A stretch of 64,000 nt of DNA from NCBI RefSeq assembly GCF_000005505.3, contig NC_016135.3, positions 3,682,001-3,746,000 of the forward strand. The letters run 5' to 3'. How positions within the stretch are numbered: the stretch's first letter is position 1; each line of letters starts with the position of its first letter. This document shows, piece after piece, positions 13,001 through 22,357 of this stretch. The stretch comes from Brachypodium distachyon (lineage: Eukaryota > Streptophyta > Magnoliopsida > Poales > Poaceae). Below the pieces are notes generated by a model. It did no database searches. It was given only the letters and a program-made list of their open reading frames with translations, and was not told the origin of the DNA. Position numbers and translations under genes: made by a program.

Positions 13001-13385
13001 CTTCAACGGGGCGAACATGGGCAGCTTCACCTCCTTTTTTGCAGACTTCGTTGGCCGGTTGCACGGCCTGCAGAACTGCGTCACGGCTTTCAGGGACCGG
13101 CAGGTCGGCCTCGCAGCCGAGCAGGTCGCCGGGCAAATTCTTACCCGGGTCCACTCCGCCCATCCCGACTTCCCATTCGAGTCGGTCTTCGACGCTTGGT
13201 TAGACGAGGAAGAGGCCAAGACCCACCGGGAAGCGGTGCAAGGCGTGGTGGACGAGATGGTGGCGCGGATGCAGGGCAAGGTCGATGAAGCTGAAGCTGT
13301 CAACGAGGAGGCCGCCAGAGAAGCCCCCGGCGTCGAGGAGGCACCTGACGCCGACGCAGCTGCCCCGGGAGCACCTCCCGCATAG
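10091..13385 (+). pseudogene. Antisense gene of a Tat Gypsy element, degenerate, with two introns
   Basis: This gene runs opposite to the element's pol. Its N-terminal part (10091-10738) resembles the 'putative gypsy type transposon' family (PF04195): a basic start, then FFTLSVFQHLCEAFVG and LFRHYYYP. An acidic section (DSDSDDSS, about 11165) follows, then a coiled-coil-rich part (12292-12900, heptad Leu/Glu/Gln) and a C-terminal part from 12888 (LQGFDIPMTSFNG). Two likely introns with GT-AG borders lie near 11491-11570 and 11747-11821. In-frame stops occur at 10334, 10736, 10836 and 12277. Frame changes fall at a 20-C run (11058-11077) and near 12890. Function is unknown in the whole family. 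This copy cannot make a full protein. Confidence 0.75.
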
Positions 13386-13899
13386 TTATCTGCGTATTCT
13401 TTGTTTTTACTTTCCTGCAAGTGGTGCAAGGCGCCTTAGAACTCCTTTGTGTTAGCCTTTTTTGTCATTCTGAATGCTATTTGCGAACTCGTTCGTTTGA
13501 ATTTTATTATATCCAATGCTATTTTACTTGCTTTTCCGCCTAAGACTAGCTTGCCGAGGAGGGGCTCTGTCTTTCTCATGTTTTAGCCTTGTGTAGCCGG
13601 GGACTCGCCAACCTCATGCTTGGCCAGACTAGGGACCCGGGATGGACCCGCGGTGCCGACCTAGGACCAAACAGTAGCGGCTAGTCACTCCGCTTGCGGG
13701 ATAACTACCCCAGCGCGCACGCCTCCGGGACGGACCCGTGAGCAACGTGTGGGGGGCGTCCTCCCCCCGCAAGCGTCCTTCATACACTCCGGCTACACGG
13801 GGACTGAGCTTACCTCGGCAAACCAGTGTTACTAAAGGAAGAACCAAGGACTCAAAACAAAGTACTTAGCCTTCCGTTCTCTTTGCTCTTCGAGCACCT

Positions 13900-14135
13900 T
13901 GTTGAGAGCCGTGGCAAGGACACGGTGGCAGTGCACCCTCCAGCGGCATATACGGAGGCATGCACCCCCACCGCGTCTTCGCGACACCTCTCACTTCTTG
14001 CATGGCCATTTCTGGTGTCCTTTCATAAGAGGTGTGGCAGAGCCGCGATGGTGGGAACACCCTCAGCGACAAGCGCAGAGGGATGCACCACCATCGCCTC
14101 TCTGCGACATCTCTTGCCTTCTTGCCCATTGTTGG
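13900..14135. repeat. Imperfect tandem duplication of about 120 bp inside the Gypsy element
   Basis: The segments about 13907-14020 and 14030-14130 share GTGGCA, GGATGCACC or GCATGCACC, CGCGACACCTCT or TGCGACATCTCT and CTTCTTGC in the same order. They lie in the spacer between the antisense gene and the integrase. No coding role is visible. Confidence 0.5.
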
Positions 14136-14744
14136 TGTTGCGCTTGCTCCAGTCTTTAAATAGCCGAAGCGCTGCCCTTACCGCCACGCACGCGGTACCA
14201 CCAGCGGACGCGTGGAGGCACTGGCCCTGTCTCAGTTTCCTACATCAAGCCTCGAAGTAATTGCCATGTATGTACAACTTACTCGCAAGACGACGACACC
14301 CATGACCGCCCCACGAGCATCACAGTGTGCCCTCGTCCCCATATTTACCCTGCATGTCAGATTCTTGCAGTGCCAAAGGTGCATAGCAAAAAAAAGTCAA
14401 AATGCACAAAAAACAACACAAACTGGATAACCTCCTGCCTCCCAGCCCCCGGGCACAGAAGAGTCAACCTCAGACTTGGGTGTGAGCATTTTCATATTTC
14501 CATGGTGCCTTGCTGGCGTGTAGCACATTGCGGATGGGTCCGTCAACTACTAGGCCTCGTTCGGGGGCATCCCGGCAACGAGCTTGGTTTTCGGGGTTCC
14601 GACAGCCCCCTGCTCACAACAAAGGATGAGGAGGCAATTATGTGCACCTAGGGCAGGAGACAGAAGCAAACATTAACAGGGCACATTAACAGGAGACAGA
14701 AGCAATTCTTCGATTTCCAGCCAGACAGCCCCCGGTCTAGTCAC

Positions 14745-15560
14745 CTACACTACCTGGAAAGGGCCATCCCAGTTTGGAGTCAACTTGTTCCCGGCCTTCG
14801 TTCCTTGTATCCGGCGCAGGACAAGGTCTCCAACCTCGAGCCCCCGGGGACTGACTCTCCTGTCGTGATAACGACAGAGTCCCTGCTGGTAGCCTGCAGC
14901 TCGCACAGCAGCCCGGCATCGAATCTCCTCGATGAAGGTAAGATCATCAATCCTCTGCGCGTGTTGGCTCTTGTCGCCGTACACGTGTACATGAGGTGAC
15001 CCATGCTTGAGCTCGATGGGCAGCACGGCTTCTGCCTCATAGACGAGGGCAAACAAAGTTTGACCCGTCGCCCGACTTGGTGTGGTCCGTAGCGACCATA
15101 GCACAGGCTGAAGTTCTTCAACCCAGTATTTCCCGTGGCCCTTGAGCTTTTCAAAGGTACTCGTCTTGAGGCCCCGCAGCACTTCCGCGTTGGCTCGTTC
15201 CACTTGCACGTTGCTCCTCCAATGAGCGACGGAGGCAAAGTGAATCTTAGTGCCCATGTCCTCGCAGTAAGCTTGGAACACCGCACTAGTGAATTGTGTA
15301 CCATTATCGGTGATGATGTCGTTAGGCACACCAAACCGGCACACAATGCTCTTGAAAAACTTGATGGCCGCCTGCGCCGTGACGGCTCGGACAGGCTCCA
15401 CCTCGATCCACTTCGAGAACTTGTCGATGGCCTCGAGCAAGTACTCATAGCCGCCAACTGCTCTCGGCAATTTCCCGACGATGTCCAGCCCCCAGACCGC
15501 GAACGGCCACGAGGACGGGGTGACTTGCAGGGCTTGCGCTGGCTAGTTGCTCTTCTTGGC
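14745..15560 (-). pseudogene. Gypsy integrase
   Basis: The integrase core reads WGLDIVGKLPRAVGGYEYLL, then FGVPNDIITDNGTQFTSAVF, then VQVERANAEVLRGLK, which gives the catalytic Asp, Asp and Glu. The usual GQVER has become VQVER. The C-terminal part includes GDLVLRRIQ and NWDGPFQVV, typical of the Gypsy integrase tail. A TAG stop interrupts the frame just upstream (near 15545, in the segment SN-stop-PAQALQ), close to a partial zinc-binding region (FHAKKSN). The protein is therefore broken. Confidence 0.85.
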
Positions 15561-15791
15561 GTGAAACTGGCATGCTTCACAGGTCTTGACTAGTTGTTCG
15601 GTATTGGCTAATGCTGTTGGCTAGTAGTAACCGTGCCGGAATGCTTTCCCAGCTAGCGCCCTGGAGGCCACATGGTGCGAGCATGTGCCTCGATGTATAT
15701 CCTCCAGTAGCGTGCGCCCTTCTTCCTGGGGCACGCAGAGGAGCATAACTCCGTTAGGACGCCTCCGGTAGAGTTCCCCGTCCACCAGAGC

Positions 15792-17060
15792 CTACAATTT
15801 AGCTTGCCGTGCTACTCGCTCCGCGGCAACGTCTTTCTCCGGGAGGGTCCCGTCCCTAAGGTAGCAAATAATATCCATCCCCAAGAGTGGCGGTTCCCTG
15901 CTCGTGCATGCCACAAGCTTGGTGGCATGGTGCCCCGCAGCTGCGGGGTCTCCTTGAGTTGCCGGAGAGGCTTCCCCGGCAACCGTCTTGGGATCGACAC
16001 AGGGCTTTGACTGCCTCTGTACGAACACCCCAGGAGGCACCTTGCTGTGTTCCGCTGCCCACTTGGACAGTTCATCCGCAACAAAGTTGTCCTTGCGCTT
16101 CACGTGCTCAAACCGAAGTCTCTTGAACTTGGACTCCAGTTTTCCCACTTCCTCCACGTACGCTACCATTTGGGGGCAGTCGTACTCTTTGTTTACCTGG
16201 TTTATCACGAGTTGTGAGTCCCCGCGAACAACCAGGCGCTTGATGTCGAGGGCGATCGCCGCGCGTAGCCCGGCCAGCAGCCCCTCGTATTCTGCTGTGT
16301 TGTTGGTGGAGTTGGCGAAGTCGAGCTGTATCACGAACTTGAGTTGATCTCCAGTGGACGACTCGATCACCACTCCGGCACCAGCGCCCTGTAGGCAGAA
16401 GGCGCCGTCGAAGTACATGACCCAATACCCTTCATCCAATCTGTCGGGAAGGCTTGCTTCCGGCTCTTCTTCCTCTATTCCTGTCGATGTCCACTCCGCG
16501 ACAAAGTCGGCGAGAGCAGCGCTCTTGATGCTTTTGGTATTCGCGAAACGCAGCCCGAACTCCGCCAGCTCCATTCTCCACTCGGCCACCCTCCCGGTGG
16601 CTTCACGGTCGATGAGGGCCCGCTCTAGGCAGAACCCCGACACTACCGTGATGCTGTGTGCCTGAAAGTAATGGCACAACTTTCGTGAAGCAAGCAGGAT
16701 CCCAAGCAGAAGCTTCTGGACCTGCGGCTACCGTACCCGGGTATCGCACAACACCGTGCTGAGGAAGTACACTGGATGCTGCACTAGCCGCTTGCGGGGG
16801 GCAGCCTGCGTGGGCTGTCCCTCGGGTCCAGGGCAGAGGTGGTAGCCGGGGGTTCCTCCGGTTCGCCGGGAGCCCCCGGCCCTCCTGTCTCAGCCCCCGG
16901 GACTTGTTCTTCCCTCTCGGCAAAGAGCACGGAGCTCACTACCTGGTCCATCGCTGCCAAGTATAGCAGCAACGGCTCGCCCGGCTTGGGGGCGACGAGG
17001 ACTGTCGGTGACTTCAGGTACTGCTTCAAGTCCTGGAACGCCGCTTCTGCCTCGGGGGTC
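15792..17060 (-). pseudogene. Gypsy RNase H and additional plant-type RNase H
   Basis: 16680-17060 carries the original RNase H remnant (LKQYLKSPTVLVAPKPGEP, then LYLAAMDQVVSSVLF), out of frame with the rest. 15792-16679 encodes the tail of that domain and then a second RNase H: YFDGAF, TNNTAEYEGLLAGL, VRGDSQLVINQV and FVADELSKWA, which hold the four acidic catalytic positions. The second, acquired RNase H is a hallmark of the Tat lineage. A stop occurs at about 17060. Confidence 0.85.
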
Positions 17061-17640
17061 TAATTGATTGGGCCCTTCATCTTCATCATCTTGAAGAAAG
17101 GCAGGGCTCGCTCGCCCAGCCTTGAGATGAAACGCCCGAGTGCCGCAACGCACCCGTTGAGGCGTTGGACGTCTCTAATCTTGCGGGGTGCCTCCATCTT
17201 CTCGATCGCCTTGATCTTCTGTGGGTTGGCTTCGATTCCCGGTGGGACACCAGGAAGCCTAGCAAGTGCCCCGAGTCCACGCCGAACGTGCACTTCTCAG
17301 GGTTAAGCTTGAGCTTGATCCTGCAGAGGTTGTTGAACGTCTCCTGCAGGTCGCCAACGAGCAAGTCCCTACGCCGCGACTTGATGACGATATCGTCCAT
17401 GTAGGTCTCAATATTCCGGCCTAGCTGGGGTCCCAGACATTCGCGCAAAGCACGCTGAAATGTCGATCCCGTGTTCTTCAACCCGAAGGGCATGCATGTA
17501 TAATAGTAGCAGCCAACCGGGGTGATAAACGTTGTTTTCTCCTCGTCTTCGACCGCCATCTTAATCTGATGGTAGCCGGAGAAGGTGTAACATACCGGTT
17601 TTCGGACTTCCAAAATGGTTCTCCTTTGTCGCCTCTGCTG
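17061..17640 (-). pseudogene. Gypsy reverse transcriptase, 5' deleted
   Basis: The sequence starts inside the domain at SGYHQIKMAVEDEEKTTFIT, then MPFGLKNTGSTFQRALREC and the catalytic box YMDDIVIKS. The later part (LNPEKCTFGV, then IEANPQKIKAIEKMEAP) continues only after a frameshift near 17250. The usual start of the domain and the whole protease are missing. The sequence passes directly from the gag zinc knuckle into the middle of the reverse transcriptase at about 17600. Confidence 0.85.
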
Positions 17641-19299
17641 GCCGTGCCCCGGCCTGCTCCGTTGAGCGGGTTGTTCGGGCAATCTCGGGAGAGGTTCCCA
17701 ATATCCCCGTAGTTGAAGCAGGCCTCGGCAGCACGGCGCTCCTCGTGGCGCTGCTCGCGCTTCTCCTTGATGGTCTGGAGAGTGCGGCAGTCCTGCGCGT
17801 CGTGGGTGGCGTTGGTGTGGATAGGGCAGTGCGTGGCCGCCGCCGGCTTGCTACCCGATGCTCCCGCCGACGCCGCCTTCTTGGTGGGCCTCTGGGAGCC
17901 CCCGGTTCCGCGGCAACCACTTGCTTCCCACCGCGCTTCCGGGAGCCCTTCTTCTCGGAGCCCTCAGGTGGGTTTTCTGCCGCCTTGGCGACAACCTCAG
18001 GCGCTAGGCGCCCTTCCTCGGCCATCATGCACTTGTGCGCGAGAGCGTAGAGACCCCTCGTGGTCCGGATCCGGTGCATGTTCAACTTCTCACGCATCTT
18101 CGGGTCACGGACGTTGATGGCGTAAGTGTGGATGATGGCGGCCACTTCCGCCTCTGGGATGGAGTAGGAGATGTTGGAGAACCTGTTGGTGAAGTCCCGC
18201 AACGTCTGCCCCGGCTTCTGCACTACCGTGTGCAGCTCTGCCATGGTTCCCGAGCGCTTGTAGCCACCCAGGAACGCGTTCACAAATTGCTCGTGCAGGT
18301 CGGCCCAAGAGGCAATGGACCAGGCGGGCAGGTTGAGCAATCAGGTTCTCGCTGATTCTTTCAGGAACATCGGGAACCAGTTGGCCCTGACCTTGTCATC
18401 GGCACCGATAGCGTGCATGCCCAACGTTTAGGTCAGGAGGAAGTCCTTGGGATTCATTGTCCCATCGTACGTTCCGAGCGCTGGTGCTCGGAACTTGTGG
18501 TGCCATGTCACCCGGCGCAGCCGTCGTCGGCGCCCATGGGAGCGTCTTATTGCTCCTATGGACCCTGGCGCTCCACCTCACGCCGGCACCGGCGCTGCAA
18601 GCGCTGGCGGAGATCTTCTTGCTGGCGAGCGTTCAGGACGCCCCGCGCGTCACCTGGTGTGACGGTCGGCGACGAGTCCGAGTAGTCCTCGGGATCCTCA
18701 TCACCTTGCCCTCCCGAAGGTGGAGGATGCTCTCCATGCCCCGAGACGCGGGGCGCGTCTCCACGTCCCGGGCCGTCAGGGCCGCCCTCACCTTCCGGTT
18801 GTTGGGCAGCGAGCGCGAGGAGCGTGTCCCGCTCCGCCCTCCACACGTCGTGCGCTGGCGTGCCTTGCGGTCGCTCGTAGCGCACCGATGATGGCTTCCG
18901 CCGGGGTTTGAGTGGGGGGCTACCGGTTCTCCGACCGGCCGCCAGTTCTCGGATATGAGGGCCAAGACTCCGTTGTCGTCGAACGCGACGTGCTGTGGTC
19001 GTGACGCAGCTGTCGCTGCGCATCCTCAGCCCGCGAGTGAGCTGGCTGGCTGGCAAGTGCGATGTTGAGGTCACCCGTGCGGCTGGCTCCGGCGCTAGGC
19101 GCCGCAAGCCCCCTCAGACGGTTGTCCATCGACACCCGAGGAGGTGGCGGTGGCAGCTGCGGTTGCCGCTGTTGTTGTCGTTGAGGGGACCCTGGTCCCC
19201 ATGACCTTGCGACGCACGCGCGGCATCGTGGGATCGAGTGCACATGGCCAGCGTGTCGTGCAAATCGACCCGGGGCTCGTCTGCCTTCTTGGGTGGCAT
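17640..19299 (-). pseudogene. Gypsy gag
   Basis: The best part, 17690-18340, reads LPAWSIASWADLHEQFVNAF, then PGQTLRDFTNRFSNI, a typical retrotransposon gag core. The zinc knuckle is degenerate: CFNYGDIGNLSRDC instead of a C-x2-C-x4-H-x4-C pattern, with the second Cys and the His lost. The N-terminal part (18350-19299, beginning MPPKKADEPRVDLHDTL at 19299) is scattered over several frames. Confidence 0.75.
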
Positions 19300-19375
19300 G
19301 GCGAGCTAGCGTAGATGATGTCGCTAATGAAGAAGCCGATGACGCCGGCGGTCACCTGAAGTTCTTTTCATGCCC

Positions 19376-19391
19376 CCTACCTGGCGCGCCA
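19376..19391 (-). promoter_or_regulatory. Probable tRNA primer binding site
   Basis: On the minus strand, two bases after the 5' LTR, the sequence is TGGCGCGCCAGGTAGG. A start with TGG, complementary to a tRNA CCA end, is expected at this position. I do not assign the tRNA. Confidence 0.55.
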
Positions 19392-19393
19392 GA

Positions 19394-20167
19394 TGTCAGA
19401 GCATGGGTCTTCGGCACCGGGGATGCTGGGCACCCCCTTGTTGTTCGGTGAGGGGCGACGAGCGCTCCGGCGATCGCCGGCGTGACGTAAGACACGAAGT
19501 GTCGACACTCGGATTTACCCAGGTTCGGGCCACCCGGAGGTGTAACACCCTACATCCCGCTTAATTAGAGTTGTATTAACGAAATGTGTGTGTTCTTACA
19601 GATTTCCCCGGGAGTTCCCGGGTGAGCTACTTGTTCTTCTAAGGGATTCTACTATGAACGGGAGCTCCACTGTTTGCTACTGATTGGGATTCGAACCCCT
19701 TGACCGATGGCATTGGTCCTCCTTTTATAGTCAAGGAGATACCACAGGTGCCGATGCATGCAGCGTGACACGTTTTCTACACTCGTGTCATTGCCACAAA
19801 ACTCACCCTACTGTAGATCCACGCTGGGCTTCATGCAGTGCCCAGGCCACTGTGCAATGTAAACAAAACAGCCCTTAGGGTAGCCGCTCTAGACTTGTTG
19901 GGCAAGACTAGCCCTGCCGATGTGACTCCTGTTGGTGCATTTAATGCACTGCGCCCGCTGTGTGGTCTTGTCTCAACTGTTCCGTCGGCCCCACCTGCGA
20001 CCCCCGAAGCCCCGGTACCGGGAAGCGCCCGGTACCGTTGCCCGGCAAGTTGCGGGGGAGCGAACTGGTAACTTCCCGGGTCCGCCCTTCCCGGGAAGCC
20101 GGCCTAGCGGGATCTCATCCGTCGCGACCCACGCATCACGTGGGCCCTGTGGGCCACTGGTACGACA
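19394..20167 (-). repeat. 5' LTR of the Gypsy element (774 bp)
   Basis: It starts TGTCAGAGCATGGG on the plus strand and ends TGGTACGACA. It shares blocks such as ACCCGGAGGTGTAACACCCTA and CGATGCATGCAGCG-like text with the other LTR, but is 125 bp shorter, mainly in the region 19990-20120. A TATA-like CCTTTTATAGTCAAGG is at 19721-19736. Confidence 0.85.
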
Positions 20168-21070
20168 AGAAGGAGTGTGCAAGAACAATCCTCCCAGCCC
20201 TGGTGAAATGCGCACCTTTCCAACCCGCAAGGCGCGAGCCAATCTTGTCGATGAGAGGCTGGAAGGCGGCGCCCTTCAGTCTTGTCGGGTTAAGCAGGAG
20301 TCCAAGGTAAGAGCAAGGAAAGGAACCCCTTCTTGCCAGGAAAGCGGCGAGCGCAGCCGTGGCAGCCTCTTCATCACACCCGATCGTGAACAGTTCCGAT
20401 TTCTCCAAATTCATCCGCAGTCCAGAGGCATTGCCGAAGATCTCTAGCAGCTTGCCGATCTTCTCCAAATCGGCCGGGAGGGAACTCGTGAAGATGCCGG
20501 TGTCGTCCTCGTAGAGGGAGACCCGCACCCGAATGGCCGAGACCCTAAATTGGTGGAGCACTCCCCTCTCGGCCGCACATCGAAGCAGATGATGAAGTGG
20601 GTCGATGGCAATGATGAATAACATGGGGGAGAGCGGGTCTCCCTGCCGAAGCCCCCTTGCATGGGAGATTTTGGGTCCCGGCACGCCATTGAGAAGCACC
20701 CTAGAGGACTCCGAGGCCAGGATGGAGCAGATCCATTGCCTCCAACGAGGCCCAAAGCCAAGCACAGACAGGACCTCTAGGAGATATGGCCAAGAGATTG
20801 AGTCAAAAGCTTTCGAGATGTCGAGCTTCAGAAAGCAACCCTTCTCCTTCTTCCTATGCATGTCACGGACGATGCCTTGGACCAGAACAAAGTTGTCATG
20901 TATGCAGCGCTTCTTGACGAAGGCGGATTGGTTGGTCGAGACGATGTCAGGAAGAACAGGGGCCAACCGCAGCGAGAGAAGCTTGGAGAAGATCTTCGCG
21001 AGACTGTGGATGAGGCTAATGGGGCGTGGAGCCTGGGCTTTATGAGATTTTAGGAGGAGTTGGAAAGATC
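20168..21070 (-). mobile_element. LINE (L1 type), reverse transcriptase part, 5' truncated
   Basis: The minus strand encodes RPISLIHSLAKIFSKLLSLR, FVKKRCIHDNFVLVQ, FLKLDISKAFDSISW (motif A), LRQGDPLSPMLFIIAIDPLH (motif B) and LYEDDTGIF (motif C, with Glu where L1 elements normally have Ala). It stays open up to the Gypsy insertion, ending at AGRIVLAHSFLS. The 5' end stops near 21070, before the endonuclease. It fits the same LINE as 7878-8782, but roughly 200 residues that should join the halves are absent. Confidence 0.85.
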
Positions 21071-22290
21071 CCTCTAAAGATTTTAGGTACTGGATTTTCA
21101 TCTTTCTTCTCATTTCTACACCCTGCCCATTTTCAGTTTTTTCTTAAGCTGAATCACATAAATAGAGATACATGATGTTATATTCATTGTCATATACATG
21201 TTTGTACATGCAAAGTTGAAATTGAGTGGCATGTAAGAGATGGCTGCAAACTATGCTCCGTTTTTATATCTGGGTAATTTCTATACAGAACTGGCTTCTG
21301 ATGGGAATCGATTCAAAGTTGAATTGGGTGGGATATGATACAGGAAATTGGCTGCGAGGCTTTCCCTATGTTCCAAAAAATAGCATTACTTTCGGATAGT
21401 GTATTTTAATATTAAACGATTAATGTGTTTCTATGTATAAAAGGAGAGCTATAACTCTTGCCCGCTATGCTAGTTTCAGTATAATTTTAAGTTTAGCCAA
21501 TTATAAATTCACATTTACCCTTTCAATTAGGTGGAGTTAATTTATGCAAGGTGAAGTACAATACGGTCCGAGTGATAAATTCACATTTAGCCTTTCAATT
21601 AGGTGGAGTACTGAAAGGTTGTCTCAGCACTACTGATATGTTCTTCTTGGCCAAACAGCCACGTCACACTAAGTTCTGACGGCCATTTGGTCATCCCTTA
21701 CAACAACTTGAAACGACACGCTTTAATTAATTATTTAATTGAGTGTTACCGTCCTTATAAATGATTAGAGAGGTGACCACACAACACTACGTCGGCTCAA
21801 ATTAATCGAGCGTTACCGTACGTCCTGAAATTATTTGCAACTGGAGAAAAGGATCGGGCCACCGAAAAGGATCAGCCCAAGCAATAGTTGCCAGTGGAAT
21901 GTTTCAATGTGCGAAAAGTCCACCAAATTCCTATGAAAAATCCCCTTCTCGTTTTCAACTTTGTTAATCAGTACGTACGTACAGTACCACCTACCGGACC
22001 CGTTTATACCCATTTCGCAGCAGATCGATCGAGGCCTCTTTTGAAGCCGACCAGGCACACATCAGAAACCCGAATACTTATATCCGGTTTGGTATGGGGT
22101 GAGCTAGTTGTTTAATCGTGGCGGACCTGATCAACTCATCGAAGGCTGCTGCTGCTGTTTTCTGCTTTCTGCTTTGCATACAGACATGATCTAGTCTTTC
22201 TTTCGCACGTGTGTTACCAAAAAAACAAAACAAAACACGCAGACAAGTTCTTCTAAACTGCTCTTGCATGCACCCTCCCCAGCTGGCTGC
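21071..22290. other. Intergenic region upstream of the subtilase gene
   Basis: AT-rich with no gene. A 35-bp unit occurs twice in direct orientation (21503-21537 and 21575-21609, one mismatch, beginning ATAAATTCACATTTA). Nothing else stands out. Confidence 0.6.
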
Positions 22291-22298
22291 TATATAAA
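22291..22298 (+). promoter_or_regulatory. TATA box of the subtilase gene
   Basis: TATATAAA lies 60 bp upstream of the ATG at 22358, a normal distance for a short plant 5' leader. No other promoter motif was assigned. Confidence 0.6.
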
Positions 22299-22357
22299 CA
22301 TACACGCCAGAGAGCACAGGGACACAGCAAACATAACACTCTTCCCAGAAATCAGAC

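Larger units (their letters stand above)
8783..20167 (-). mobile_element. Gypsy LTR retrotransposon, Tat lineage, degenerate, 11.4 kb
   Basis: The element is bounded by direct LTRs (8783-9681 and 19394-20167), both beginning TGTC and ending GACA. Read on the minus strand the order is LTR, primer site, gag, reverse transcriptase, RNase H, a second plant-type RNase H, integrase, an antisense gene, LTR. Two RNase H units plus an antisense gene before the 3' LTR mark the Tat lineage (Grande/RIRE2/Retand relatives). The coding parts contain stops and frameshifts, and the protease with the start of the reverse transcriptase is missing. The flanking 5-mers differ (GGCCC and AGAAG), so there is no target duplication. 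Confidence 0.9.

Noticed and set aside
15135..15593. Open frame on the plus strand opposite integrase
   Set aside because: It is a shadow of the integrase coding strand and has no domain of its own.
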